Positions 24,670 through 33,408 of a stretch of 64,000 nucleotides of DNA are shown in pieces (position 1 is the stretch's first letter; each line of letters starts with the position of its first letter). Location of the stretch: NCBI GenBank assembly GCA_964501725.1, contig CAZCTO010000003.1, positions 1 through 64,000 of the forward strand. Reading direction: 5' to 3'. This DNA comes from CAZCTO01 sp964501725 (GTDB lineage: Bacteria; Bacillota; Clostridia; Saccharofermentanales; Saccharofermentanaceae). The position numbers and the translations under genes were made by a program. Under the pieces are notes generated by a model. It was not told where the DNA came from, ran no database searches, and worked only from the letters and a program-made list of their open reading frames with translations.

Positions 24670-26139
24670 TTAACGCGATTTCCTTTTGGATATAACATCA
24701 AAAGCAACGGCCAACAGAAGAACCAATCCTTTAACAATCATTTGATCAGAAGTGAGGAAGCCCATGAAATTCATTCCGTTGTTCATGATACCCATGAAAG
24801 CAGCACCGATCAGAACACCGCCGACGGTTCCGATTCCGCCGTATGCCGAAGCACCGCCGATGAAGCAGGAAGCAATCGCGTCAAGTTCAAAGTTTTGACC
24901 TGCGGTCGGGTTTGCGGAATTCAGACGGGCCGCGAAAACCAGTCCGGCAACAGCAGCCAGAAAAGACATGTTCGCGTATGCAAAGAACATAACCTTTTTC
25001 GTGTCAATTCCCGACATACGAGCCGCTTTCGGGTTTCCGCCAAGTGCGTACAGAAATCTTCCGGGAACCGTCATGCTGGTGAGAATCGAGTATACCAATA
25101 CGACGAAGATCAGTGTGACCATGACTGTCGGAAGGCCTTTGTATCTTGCAAGCCAGAACGAAAAGAAAACGATGATGGCAACCATAATGACTGTAGAGGA
25201 ATAAAAAATAATAGCGTTTCCGGCCGCATAACCCTTCTTGATCTTGCGCACTCTTCCGATAATTTTCAGTACCAGGAATACCAGTGCGGCGGCTGAACCA
25301 AATACAATACATGTGATGTTCAGGGTTGTTTTCGGTGCGACGAAAAATTTGGTTAATCCACTTCTTGTTGCCAGAATGTATACGCCGAAGACAATGGCGG
25401 CAGCAAGCAAAGCAGCAACAGCATAGTAGATAATTTTAACTACAATAGGGTTACCCTTTTTTATCTTGCTGATTTTACCGCGATATGTCAGGGTCAGGAA
25501 AATCAGGATAGCCAGAGCGACTATGCCCAAGCAGATAAATGAGATGCGCTGGGCTACATTCGGCATCTTAAAATAATCCTGCACATGACCTACAAACAAG
25601 TTTTGAAAAGAATCAGGAAACGGAGACAGTGTAAGTCCTTTCAGAACTCGGAGAGATAAACCTCTGAAAATCAATTGCCCGGCCAGTGTAGCAATAAATG
25701 GAGGGATACCTACATAAGCTATCCAGAATCCCTGCCAAATACCAAGGAGCAAACCAAGAGCAAGACAAACAAGAATGGAAGGCAGAACCGGCAACTTACG
25801 GACGATCATCATTTCGCCTGCGATAGCACCTACTAAGCAGACCGACGATCCTACGGAAAGATCAATGTTACCTCCCGTCAGTATGCAAAGAAGCATTCCG
25901 ACAGCGAGTATAGCGATATATGCGTTTTGAAAGATCAAGTTGGAAACGTTTCGCGGAAGAAGCATAACCCCTTTGGTTGAAAAGCCGAAGTAGATAACAA
26001 CGACGATCAACGCAATCAGCATGGATTTCTTCTTAAGTTCCGATAAAAAAAACTGCCCAAAGCTCGATGAGCCTTCAACGGATGACGGCTTCGCACCTTT
26101 CTCGTTAAGCATTGCCATAACTTTTACAGTATCTTTCAT
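24670..26139 (-). CDS. Sugar ABC transporter permease (GguB/XylH type), internally duplicated
   Basis: A 489-residue permease of the branched monosaccharide family, with LTGGNIDLSVGSSVCLVGAI (the conserved GGIDLSVG loop) and GIDTKKVMFFAYANMS near the C-terminus. Typical GguB/XylH proteins are about 390-400 residues. The excess is explained by a repeated segment: residues about 199-262 and 273-337 align with an offset of 74, both having a hydrophobic helix, KIKKG (225-229 and 299-303), another helix, and RSGL or KGLP. It forms the membrane channel with the ATPase (26144) and the binding protein (27831). The gap to the ATPase gene is 4 bp. Confidence 0.88.
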   Translation of the reverse strand: MKDTVKVMAMLNEKGAKPSSVEGSSSFGQFFLSELKKKSMLIALIVVVIYFGFSTKGVMLLPRNVSNLIFQNAYIAILAVGMLLCILTGGNIDLSVGSSVCLVGAIAGEMMIVRKLPVLPSILVCLALGLLLGIWQGFWIAYVGIPPFIATLAGQLIFRGLSLRVLKGLTLSPFPDSFQNLFVGHVQDYFKMPNVAQRISFICLGIVALAILIFLTLTYRGKISKIKKGNPIVVKIIYYAVAALLAAAIVFGVYILATRSGLTKFFVAPKTTLNITCIVFGSAAALVFLVLKIIGRVRKIKKGYAAGNAIIFYSSTVIMVAIIVFFSFWLARYKGLPTVMVTLIFVVLVYSILTSMTVPGRFLYALGGNPKAARMSGIDTKKVMFFAYANMSFLAAVAGLVFAARLNSANPTAGQNFELDAIASCFIGGASAYGGIGTVGGVLIGAAFMGIMNNGMNFMGFLTSDQMIVKGLVLLLAVAFDVISKRKSR

Positions 26140-26143
26140 TTTC

Positions 26144-27679
26144 TTAGGCTCCTTTACTTGCAGATAAGATCATACTCATTATAACTTCCTGAGAAGCTTC
26201 CGACCTCGGCAATTCGCCGATAATTCTGCCCTCATACATAACATAGATACGGTCGCACATTCCCAGTACTTCCTGAAGATCGGAAGAAATCATAACGATT
26301 GCTTTCCCGCTTGCAGCCATATCGTTCATGATACAATAAATTTCATACTTTGCTCCGACATCAATACCTCGAGTGGGCTCATCCAGAAAGAGAATTTCCG
26401 GATCGGTAAACATCCATTTGCTGACCAGAACCTTCTGCTGATTGCCGCCCGAGAGATTGCCAACCAATTGATCTACACTGGGGGTCTTGATTGAAAGCTT
26501 GTCGCGATAATCGCATGCAACATTCTTTTCGAGGTCCTTATCCAGAAAATACTTTCTGCTGATTTTACTCAGCTTTGCCAGAGAGATATTTTCTGAAATT
26601 GATACCGGGAGAACAAGACCATCGCCTTTGCGGTCCTCTGTGATGTAAGCGACTCCGTGTTGGATTGCCTTGGAGATCGTATTCATAACGACCGGCTTAC
26701 CTTCGATATAGGTCTTCCCCTTAAGGACAGTTCCATACGCTTTTCCGAAAACACTCATAGCCAGTTCAGTTCGTCCTGCTCCCATGAGTCCGGCAAGACC
26801 CACTATTTCACCATGGCGAACATTGATGGATGCATCTTTGACGACAAGACGCTCTATAAATTGCGGATGCCTGACGGTCCAATTCTCTACGCTGAGGCAC
26901 ACGTTGCCGATATCAACATTACGGCGCGGAAAACGATCGACCATTTCTCTTCCTACCATACCTTGAACAATACGCGGTTCGGAAATTTCATCCGTTCCCT
27001 TAACAAGTGTCTCTATGGTGGATCCGTCTCTGATTATCGTAATTTTATCGGCAACATACATAATTTCTTCGAGTTTGTGGGAAATTATTATGGAAGTAAT
27101 TCCTGTTTTCTTTAATTGTAAAATCAAGTCCAGCAATTTTCTTGAGTCGACATCGTTCAGTGATGCTGTCGGCTCATCGAGGATTAGGAGGCGAACATTC
27201 TTGCCGAGTGCTTTTGCAATCTCGACGAGCTGCTGTTTACCGACGCCGATATCCTTAATCAGTGTTCTGGAACTCTCGTTAAGTCCGACTTTGCGAAGCA
27301 ATTCGTCCGCCATGTGATATGTCGCATTCCAATCGATCATTCCTGCGGTTTGACGCTCGTTACCAAGAAACATATTCTCGCCAATGGATAAAAAGGGAAC
27401 AAGAGCCAGCTCCTGATGGATAATAACGATACCTTTTTTCTCGCTGTCCCGGATAACTCTGAATTTGCATTCCTCTCCGTCATAAAGAATTTGACCTTCA
27501 TAAGTTCCATGAGGGTAGATCCCGCTGAGAACGTTCATGAGGGTCGATTTACCTGCTCCGTTCTCGCCGACAATGGCATGAACTTCACCGTCTTCAACAG
27601 AGAAATTAACATTATTTAAAGCGCGAACGCCGGGGAATAGCTTAGTAATACCGACCATTTCAAGTAATGATTTTGCCAA
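26144..27679 (-). CDS. Sugar ABC transporter ATP-binding protein (GguA/XylG/MmsA type)
   Basis: About 511 residues with two tandem ABC domains, typical of monosaccharide importers. The first has Walker A GENGAGKST, signature region GVGKQQLVEIAKAL and Walker B LLILDEPTASL. The second has a degenerate Walker A (GLMGAGRTEL), an intact LSGGNQQK signature and Walker B ILFLDEPTRGID. As in other family members only the first site should be fully catalytic. The open frame extends to 27781, but a TTG at 27679 (LAKSLLEMVGITK) behind GGGGTGAT fits the family N-terminus. It couples ATP hydrolysis to the permease at 24670. Confidence 0.88.
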   Translation of the reverse strand: MAKSLLEMVGITKLFPGVRALNNVNFSVEDGEVHAIVGENGAGKSTLMNVLSGIYPHGTYEGQILYDGEECKFRVIRDSEKKGIVIIHQELALVPFLSIGENMFLGNERQTAGMIDWNATYHMADELLRKVGLNESSRTLIKDIGVGKQQLVEIAKALGKNVRLLILDEPTASLNDVDSRKLLDLILQLKKTGITSIIISHKLEEIMYVADKITIIRDGSTIETLVKGTDEISEPRIVQGMVGREMVDRFPRRNVDIGNVCLSVENWTVRHPQFIERLVVKDASINVRHGEIVGLAGLMGAGRTELAMSVFGKAYGTVLKGKTYIEGKPVVMNTISKAIQHGVAYITEDRKGDGLVLPVSISENISLAKLSKISRKYFLDKDLEKNVACDYRDKLSIKTPSVDQLVGNLSGGNQQKVLVSKWMFTDPEILFLDEPTRGIDVGAKYEIYCIMNDMAASGKAIVMISSDLQEVLGMCDRIYVMYEGRIIGELPRSEASQEVIMSMILSASKGA

Positions 27680-27830
27680 AAGAACATCACCCCGTTCAGA
27701 TTTAGTTTTTCCATAGCATAAGGCGGGCATGAAATCGGTCAAACAACTGATAACATGCCCGCCTTCCCCCAAAACTATCATAGAGAAAGATTAGTGTCCC
27801 CAGAATTGTACAGGGAGCGGCTAGACGTTA

Positions 27831-28973
27831 CTATGCCAGCTGGTCAGCTGTGTAGTATCCGCTGTCGATAAGAACTGCAACATAATTGTTAACATCTGCA
27901 AAAAGGATTTCGCAGTTGAATGAAGGAACGTCAATTACGTTGTTATTGTAGGTTGTATTCGTAACAGGAGTTTTGCCTTCGCCGATAGCCTTGGTTAAGG
28001 TAACGACTTCTTTGGCAAGGGTGCGGGTATCCTTGAAGATAGACATTGACTGCTTACCGGCAATAATGTTCTTCATGTTAGGCGTATCGCAATCCTGTCC
28101 GGTAACGACCGGCCAGTTTTCTCCGACTTTGAAATCACCGGAGGTCTCAAGAGCGTTTGCAATTCCGATTGCGACGGAGTCGTTCGGAGAAAGCACTACG
28201 TCAAGCTTCTTTCCGGCTGCATAGTTCTTCGTCAGAAGGTCGTCCATACGGGCCTGAGCGGTTTCTGTTTTCCAGGACATCGTGGCGATTGTCTCAAAAT
28301 CGGTCTGACCGGAGACAACAACGAGTTTTCCGGAATCGATATAAGGCTTCAGAACGTCATAAGCGCCCTGGTAGAAGAGCTTCGCGTTGTTGTCGTCAGG
28401 GGATCCGGCAAACATTTCCATGTTGAACGGGCCCTTGCCGTCTTTCAGTCCAAGTGTTGTCTCGATGAATTCGCCCTGCATTTTACCTACGCCATAGTTG
28501 TCGAAGGTTGCGTAGCAGGTAACTGCATCGGATTCCATCAGAAGACGGTCATAAGCGATAACCGGGATGCCTTCTTCTTTAGCAGAAGCAAGCTGATTAC
28601 CAAGTGAAGAACCATCAATGGAAGCGATAACGAGAATGTCACATCCGCCAGTGATCATGCCTTCGATCTGTGTAACCTGAGTAGCAACTTCGTTGTTTGC
28701 ATACTGCAAATCAACTTCATAGCCGGCAGCTTCAAGCTCGGTCTTCAGGTATTGGCCGTCTTGATTCCAACGCTGCAGTGACTGTGTAGGCATAGCAACG
28801 CCGATTTTCTTGATTTCAACGGGCTCGGTCGGCTTTGCTGTTGTGGTTGTTGTAGCAGCAGAAGCTGTAGTGGTGGTTGCATCTGTCTTCTCTTCGCAAG
28901 CTGCGATAGACATAACTGACAGAAGACAAGCGATCGCAACGATCAGTACCAGAATTTTCTTGGCTGTTTTCAT
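27831..28973 (-). CDS. Sugar-binding lipoprotein (ChvE type)
   Basis: A 380-residue extracellular solute-binding protein. It has a lipoprotein signal (MKTAKKILVL, lipobox SIAAC) followed by a Thr/Ala-rich linker, then a two-lobe binding domain with KKIGVAMPTQSLQRWNQDG, EGIPVIAYDRLLMESDAV and VLSPNDSVAIGIANAL, plus VVTGQDCDTPNMKNI. These are hallmarks of ChvE/XylF-like proteins that bind glucose, galactose, xylose or related sugars. The ATG at 28973 has AAGGAG upstream and is preferred over the GTG at 28982. It is the first gene of the operon binding protein - ATPase - permease - LacI. Confidence 0.9.
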   Translation of the reverse strand: MKTAKKILVLIVAIACLLSVMSIAACEEKTDATTTTASAATTTTTAKPTEPVEIKKIGVAMPTQSLQRWNQDGQYLKTELEAAGYEVDLQYANNEVATQVTQIEGMITGGCDILVIASIDGSSLGNQLASAKEEGIPVIAYDRLLMESDAVTCYATFDNYGVGKMQGEFIETTLGLKDGKGPFNMEMFAGSPDDNNAKLFYQGAYDVLKPYIDSGKLVVVSGQTDFETIATMSWKTETAQARMDDLLTKNYAAGKKLDVVLSPNDSVAIGIANALETSGDFKVGENWPVVTGQDCDTPNMKNIIAGKQSMSIFKDTRTLAKEVVTLTKAIGEGKTPVTNTTYNNNVIDVPSFNCEILFADVNNYVAVLIDSGYYTADQLA

Positions 28974-29161
28974 TTTGTACACTCCTTTAGCTTTTCGCGT
29001 GAAATTAATACTATGGGCAAAAAAAAGAAAAAAATAGAATCTCTAGCCAGCAACCGCCCCCCTCCGACAGATTTAATCAACAATCAATCTTATGTATGAA
29101 TGCCAACCATGCTGCTTAATGAACCGCACAAAGAGCTGATGAGAGTCCGGAAAAAACCCGA

Positions 29162-29175
29162 ACAAAACGTTCTGT
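29162..29175. promoter_or_regulatory. LacI-type operator O2 (downstream of the promoter)
   Basis: ACAAAACGTTCTGT is a near-perfect palindrome (one mismatched pair) centred on AACGTT, as LacI-family operators are. It lies 23 bp past the -10 box of the sugar operon promoter, in the transcribed leader. Confidence 0.6.
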
Positions 29176-29197
29176 CCCTGAGCGCGATCACAAAAAA

Positions 29198-29226
29198 AGT
29201 ATAAGTCGGAAGAGGCCTAAAGTCAA
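29198..29226 (-). promoter_or_regulatory. Promoter of the sugar ABC operon
   Basis: On the minus strand TTGACT (plus 29221-29226), a 17-bp spacer and TATACT (plus 29198-29203). It lies 225 bp upstream of the binding-protein start codon, leaving a long leader. Nothing else can be supported in the 28983-29495 gap besides the two operators. Confidence 0.75.
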
Positions 29227-29243
29227 GGACGCTTGAGCGATAA

Positions 29244-29254
29244 AGAACGTTTCG
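29244..29254. promoter_or_regulatory. LacI-type operator O1 (upstream of the promoter)
   Basis: GAACGTTTC (29245-29253) shares the AACGTT core with O2. The core centres (29248.5 and 29168.5) are exactly 80 bp apart and bracket the promoter, compatible with repression by DNA looping. Confidence 0.5.
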
Positions 29255-29495
29255 CTATACAAAATGCACAAAACACAACACTTTCAACACAGGCTAATTT
29301 CGGGATGTGAACAAAGGAAGACGGGCGGCGGCAAGCATTATCCGCCGCAAATTGATTTTCACAGGAGTATATGACTGCTCATTTTATCTTGGCAACAGGC
29401 AAAGAAATGCAGGCGCAATCTTGCAAAGAATATTATAATGAAACCCGAATTGCATACCGTCGCACAGCGCGCCGAAGCACAGCGAGGAGATAAAG

Positions 29496-30014
29496 ATGTC
29501 GGTAAATGTCGTCCTTTTTCAACCTGAAATACCCCATAATACAGGGAATATCATCCGGACTTGTGTCGCTACGGATACCATGCTTCATATTATCGAGCCG
29601 ATCGGGTTTGACTTGTACAAGAAAGACATCGGGAGATACTCATCCAATCATCTTGAACACGCGAGCATAAAAACATATTCTGATTTTTCGGACTTTGCCA
29701 TGAAGAATCCCGGAGAATTTTTCTATCTGACACGATACGGAAAAAAGCCGCCGTCCGCCATTCGTTTTTCAGATGTCCGTAAAGACATCTTTCTGATATT
29801 CGGCAAGGAAAGCACCGGACTCCCTTATGAATTATTAAAGGAAAATCAGGATCACTGCTTTCGGATCCCGATGAACGAAAATGCGCGAAGTCTCAACCTG
29901 TCAAACAGTGTCGCCATCGTCCTTTATGAAGTGATGCGTCAACTGGATTATCCGGGACTGTCTTTCCATGAAGTTCAAAAGGGAGAGGATTTTTTGGAAT
30001 CGTTTGATCTCTGA
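29496..30014 (+). CDS. trmL: tRNA (cytidine/uridine-34 2'-O)-methyltransferase TrmL
   Basis: A 172-residue SPOUT-class methyltransferase that adds a 2'-O-methyl group to the wobble base of tRNA-Leu species, using S-adenosylmethionine. The N-terminal NVVLFQPEIPHNTGNIIRTC contains the conserved NTGNIxR motif. The trefoil-knot cofactor site is seen in LIFGKESTGLPYELL and IPMNENARSLNLSNSVAIV, with LYEVMRQL after it. Length is normal (about 155-175). It is monocistronic. TATAAT at 29434-29439 may be its -10, though no convincing -35 is seen. Confidence 0.93.
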   Translation: MSVNVVLFQPEIPHNTGNIIRTCVATDTMLHIIEPIGFDLYKKDIGRYSSNHLEHASIKTYSDFSDFAMKNPGEFFYLTRYGKKPPSAIRFSDVRKDIFLIFGKESTGLPYELLKENQDHCFRIPMNENARSLNLSNSVAIVLYEVMRQLDYPGLSFHEVQKGEDFLESFDL

Positions 30015-30025
30015 GATAATTAAAA

Positions 30026-30057
30026 GGATGTCTCAAAACTCGCGTTTTGAGACATCC
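30026..30057 (-). terminator. Long stem-loop terminator after the symporter gene
   Basis: GGATGTCTCAAAAC (30026-30039) pairs perfectly (14 bp) with 30044-30057 around loop TCGC. On the minus strand it is followed by TTTT, so it terminates the symporter operon that ends at 30087; it may also help end trmL on the other strand. Confidence 0.75.
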
Positions 30058-30086
30058 CGGGCAGATAGGGTTCCGCTTGTGATTAA

Positions 30087-31706
30087 TTATTTGACGCCCG
30101 TAAAGCATGCATCGACATGTGCCTTATCCACGTTTTTGCGGGTAAGGAGGCCGACGACCACGATCACAACGACCGAGATCGGCAGGGCGATCAGAACGCT
30201 GTCGACCTGATTCAGTTTCTCAAGGCTTGTTCCTATCAAAAGATTATCTTTTCCGGTCAGAGCCAGACACAAACCGATGGTTTTCGCGGCCTTTGCCTGG
30301 ATGAAGAAAAGCCAGAAGAGACTGGTTATAGCACCGGTCACGACGCTTGAGACTGCCGCGATTCGGGACAGCCCCTTAAAGTAAAGGGTTCCGATGTAGG
30401 TCGGGAGGAACGCCGCTCCGCAAAGACCGAAGAAAATCGATGTTCCCATGACGATCAGACCGTCTGTTCCTTCGACGCGCTTGGCTGCATACGCCAGCGC
30501 TGCGGTGACGAGAATGGCGATGACAACACCAAGACGAGTGATCAATATGGTGTTCTTCTTAAAGCCCAGCGTCTTCTCAATGAAATCGCGACCGAAAGAT
30601 GTACCGATCGCATGAAAAAGAGAAGTCAGTGTTGAGAGGGCAGCTGCCAGAAGAGCCAACATAAAGAGTGTTCCGAACCATGAAGGCAAGAAATCACCGA
30701 TCAATGTCGGGATGATCTTATCTGAACTGCCACCGGCTTGAGTAATGGCGACATTACCGTATTTTTCGAAGAAGAGCACATTGGAAAGCGCTCCGACTAA
30801 AAAGGCAGCTCCGGTCATGAAAAGGATAAAGACTCCGCCGGGAAGTACCGCGCGGTTTAATTCACGATTGCTCTTTACGGTCATGAAGCGAACGGCCAGT
30901 TGCGGTTGCGCCAGCACGCCGATGCCGACACCCATGACAATGGATGAAACGACCGACCACCAGAGCGGCGAGTCAAAGACAGGCATCTTCGTCCATCCCT
31001 GGAACCCGGGAGGGGTCTTTCCGGTCATTTGCTCGATTACGGCTGAGTTTTTCCAGAGTTCGGTCAGCTTCTCGTTCGCTTCGGTAATGCCGCCGAGCTT
31101 GGCATATACAACGACTACAAGAATCGCCATGCCGATAAACATGATGACCGCCTGAAAAGCATCACCGTACATAACGCCTTTCATGCCACCCATCGATACG
31201 AATATAGCCAGAATCAATACAAAGAAGAAGAGCGTTCCGTCATACGTCAGATTGAAGTTCGTTGCCAGGAATTCAACGCCGCCCTTCATGACCGCAGCGG
31301 TGTAAACCGGCATAATAAGGAAAATCAGGATCGATGCGAATCCTTGAAGGAATTTTGACTTGAAGCGAAGGCCCAGAAGTTCCGGGAATGTATGTGCATC
31401 CAGGTTGTGACCGATTTTTCGGGTTCTTTTGCCGAAAATAACAAAAGCGATGAAGACGCCGACAAAAATATTCAAAAAAGTCAGCCAAAGAAGTGACATT
31501 CCGAAAAGCCCTGCATTACCGCCAAAGCCGACGATCGCCGAGGTGCTGATAAACGTCGCGCCGTATGAGAGCGCCATAATGACCGGGTGAATCTGCCTTC
31601 CGCCGAGCAGATAATCGCTGCTGTTTTTCGTTCCTTTGAAGCCGGAATAAGCGAGGAACGACAAAATAGCAAAATAGATAACGGTTGCAAAAATCTTAAA
31701 AAGCAT
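30087..31706 (-). CDS. Sodium:solute symporter (SSS family)
   Basis: A 539-residue transporter with about 13 transmembrane helices. SSS-family marks are GGRQIHPVIMALSYGATFIS near the N-terminus, AVMKGGVEFLATNF, and the helix with LLAALAALSTLTSLFHAIGTS, cited here as LAAALSTLTSLFHAIGTS, whose Ser/Thr residues correspond to the sodium-2 site of this family. It couples sodium entry to uptake of an organic solute (family substrates include pantothenate, proline, acetate and sugars); the actual substrate is not evident. A 66-residue accessory protein gene precedes it by 33 bp and is presumably co-transcribed. A strong terminator follows. Confidence 0.88.
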   Translation of the reverse strand: MLFKIFATVIYFAILSFLAYSGFKGTKNSSDYLLGGRQIHPVIMALSYGATFISTSAIVGFGGNAGLFGMSLLWLTFLNIFVGVFIAFVIFGKRTRKIGHNLDAHTFPELLGLRFKSKFLQGFASILIFLIMPVYTAAVMKGGVEFLATNFNLTYDGTLFFFVLILAIFVSMGGMKGVMYGDAFQAVIMFIGMAILVVVVYAKLGGITEANEKLTELWKNSAVIEQMTGKTPPGFQGWTKMPVFDSPLWWSVVSSIVMGVGIGVLAQPQLAVRFMTVKSNRELNRAVLPGGVFILFMTGAAFLVGALSNVLFFEKYGNVAITQAGGSSDKIIPTLIGDFLPSWFGTLFMLALLAAALSTLTSLFHAIGTSFGRDFIEKTLGFKKNTILITRLGVVIAILVTAALAYAAKRVEGTDGLIVMGTSIFFGLCGAAFLPTYIGTLYFKGLSRIAAVSSVVTGAITSLFWLFFIQAKAAKTIGLCLALTGKDNLLIGTSLEKLNQVDSVLIALPISVVVIVVVGLLTRKNVDKAHVDACFTGVK

Positions 31707-31739
31707 TTTTCCCTCCTACCGGAATTGATTCGATGCGAA

Positions 31740-31928
31740 TCAAAGTCCTTCTTCTTTCTCGATTTCCTCTTCTTTTTCTTCCCAGGACTTTTCCTCGGTA
31801 ATTTGTTTGGTTTCGTCGTTTGCACCCTTATTCCAATTGACAATGCCGTAGATGACACAAAGAATCGTACTGAGGAAGCAGAGGATAAAAACACTCCAGA
31901 TCCAGGGGTCGGGAATTCCAAGCACCAT
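31740..31928 (-). CDS. Symporter small accessory protein
   Basis: A 62-residue protein: MVLGIPDPWIWSVFILCFLS begins a single transmembrane helix that continues through LCVIYGIVNWNKG, then a highly acidic/basic tail (EEKSWEEKEEEIEKEE). Small proteins with this MxLGIxDPWIW...NWNKG pattern are regularly encoded just upstream of SSS symporters in anaerobic Bacillota and are thought to be an accessory subunit. The ATG at 31928 is preferred to a TTG at 31940. It lies 33 bp before the symporter gene. Confidence 0.8.
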   Translation of the reverse strand: MVLGIPDPWIWSVFILCFLSTILCVIYGIVNWNKGANDETKQITEEKSWEEKEEEIEKEEGL

Positions 31929-32046
31929 AAAAACACACAACCTTTCGTTTTTGACCGCACATTAAAGCGGCCGCGAATTGCAAAGACCTCTTGTTTGAAT
32001 TTACGGCAGGGGGGAAAGCAAAGAAAATAAGCCAAAACGGGTGTGC

Positions 32047-32073
32047 AAAAAAATCGATTTACGCCGAAATCGA
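32047..32073 (-). terminator. Leader terminator (possible attenuator) of the symporter operon
   Basis: On the minus strand TCGATTT-CGGCGT-AAATCGA is followed by seven T's. It sits about 120 bp upstream of the accessory-protein start and has no minus-strand gene before it. A transcript starting upstream must pass it to reach the symporter genes, so it may be an attenuator, or the end of a short RNA. The rest of 31941-32248 shows nothing further. Confidence 0.55.
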
Positions 32074-32248
32074 GATACACCTCCGGCATTGAATCATAAC
32101 CATACTACCATCCTGCAATTATCTATATCGTAATAGGTAATGAATTGACATTCAATATACGATTCTGGAAAGCGTATTAAAAAGCAGAAAAGAAGAAAAA
32201 AATAGTATACTTATTGCGAATATGCGACTTGCGGAGGAGGATATAATC

Positions 32249-32704
32249 ATGGGCAATGAATTTTTGAAAACCTGGTTCTCCGGAATTTCCGAAGCAATGG
32301 ACAATATGAATGCTGCGGAGCGCGACGTAATGATGGCTCCCTGCGCCAAAGCCTGCTCGGATTCCTACCCTGCTCAGGTCTTTATGCGGGCAGCCGCGGA
32401 AGCCTCCGACATGAGGCAATTTCTGCAAATCATCGAAGAGAAAATGCAAGGAGTCGTGATTGAGAAAAACGGTGACGGCACGCTCGTTTTCGTCTATCCC
32501 CAATGCTATTGCGAGCTTCATACCGATGGGTATATCGATAATCCACGTCTTTGTAACTGCTCCCGATTGAATTTGACGTATAACTTTGAAGCCGCATTCG
32601 GGCCGGATTGCGCAGAGGTCAAACTGCTCCAATCGGTTCTCGGCGGCGCCGAGACGTGCCGGCTCGAGGTCCGATTTCTGCGCGACGTGACATTTCCGGA
32701 TTGA
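32249..32704 (+). CDS. Conserved cysteine-rich protein of unknown function
   Basis: A 151-residue soluble protein. Cysteines are clustered as PCAKACSD (about residues 31-38), PQCYCEL (about 84-90) and RLCNCSRLNLTY (about 102-113), with two further single cysteines, suggesting a metal site or iron-sulfur cluster. I have a weak impression of similarity to the L-2-amino-thiazoline-4-carboxylic acid hydrolase-like group but do not assert it. The ATG at 32249 has GGAGGAGG upstream and is chosen over 32222. It is monocistronic and converges with nrdG. Confidence 0.6.
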   Translation: MGNEFLKTWFSGISEAMDNMNAAERDVMMAPCAKACSDSYPAQVFMRAAAEASDMRQFLQIIEEKMQGVVIEKNGDGTLVFVYPQCYCELHTDGYIDNPRLCNCSRLNLTYNFEAAFGPDCAEVKLLQSVLGGAETCRLEVRFLRDVTFPD

Positions 32705-32714
32705 GTCTCCGTCG

Positions 32715-33401
32715 TTACGCCGTTATATTAGGCTGATCGTCCTTCATCAAGCGGGCAAACTCCGCGATCTTTTCGCGCGAATGCGGTTCGGCGTCAATTC
32801 GCAGAACATCCGCTTCTTTAAACCGATCCGGCCTGCGGTAACGATTCAGCGTCCATTTCGGAACCGCCGGAAGCTCCCCGGCCATCCGCACCATATCCTC
32901 ATCGGTGAATTGCGGAATGACCGTGGTTCGTATCTCGAAAATCACCTGCGCGCGAAGCAGGTGATCAAGGGTCTCCCGAACGGTTTCGGCACTCGACCAG
33001 CCCCGGCAGATCTCCTTGTACATTGAGGCGGGGGACTTGTAATCCACGGCATAATAATCGCAAAGATTTTCGCTTAAGAGTTTCGCGACAACATGGGGAG
33101 AGGAACCGTTCGTATCCAGTTTTATCTTGAAGCCAAGATTACGGACTTCCCGGATAAACGGTATTAAATCAGGCTGTAGAGTCGGTTCTCCACCGGTGAT
33201 GACAACACCGTCCAGAAAACCGACTCTTTGCTTGAGAAAATCCATGATATCAGCAAGCGGGATTAATCGTTGCTTGCCGGAAATCAGCTCACGGTTGTGA
33301 CAAAAGAAGCAATCGTAATTACATCCGGGCACAAACAGCACACAGGATATCAGCCCGGGGTAATCCAGCAGGGATGACTTGGTGATTCCCGCAATTTGCA
33401 T
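32715..33401 (-). CDS. nrdG: Anaerobic ribonucleotide reductase activating protein
   Basis: A 228-residue radical SAM enzyme that installs the glycyl radical on NrdD. The cluster motif is CNYDCFFCH (CxxxCxxC, about residues 27-34), followed by the SAM-binding GGEPTLQ strand and later KLDTNGSSP. The protein is longer than the minimal 155-residue NrdG and is of the YjjW/NrdG2 type typical of Clostridia (activase for the NrdD class with the C-terminal RVxGYL site). It follows nrdD by 7 bp and shares its NrdR-controlled promoter at 35625-35653. Confidence 0.92.
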   Translation of the reverse strand: MQIAGITKSSLLDYPGLISCVLFVPGCNYDCFFCHNRELISGKQRLIPLADIMDFLKQRVGFLDGVVITGGEPTLQPDLIPFIREVRNLGFKIKLDTNGSSPHVVAKLLSENLCDYYAVDYKSPASMYKEICRGWSSAETVRETLDHLLRAQVIFEIRTTVIPQFTDEDMVRMAGELPAVPKWTLNRYRRPDRFKEADVLRIDAEPHSREKIAEFARLMKDDQPNITA

Positions 33402-33408
33402 ATCCCGA

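Noticed and set aside
31481..32089. Minus-strand frame of 202 codons across the symporter accessory gene
   Set aside because: It overlaps both the accessory and symporter genes in a different frame and runs through a terminator; it is a shadow.
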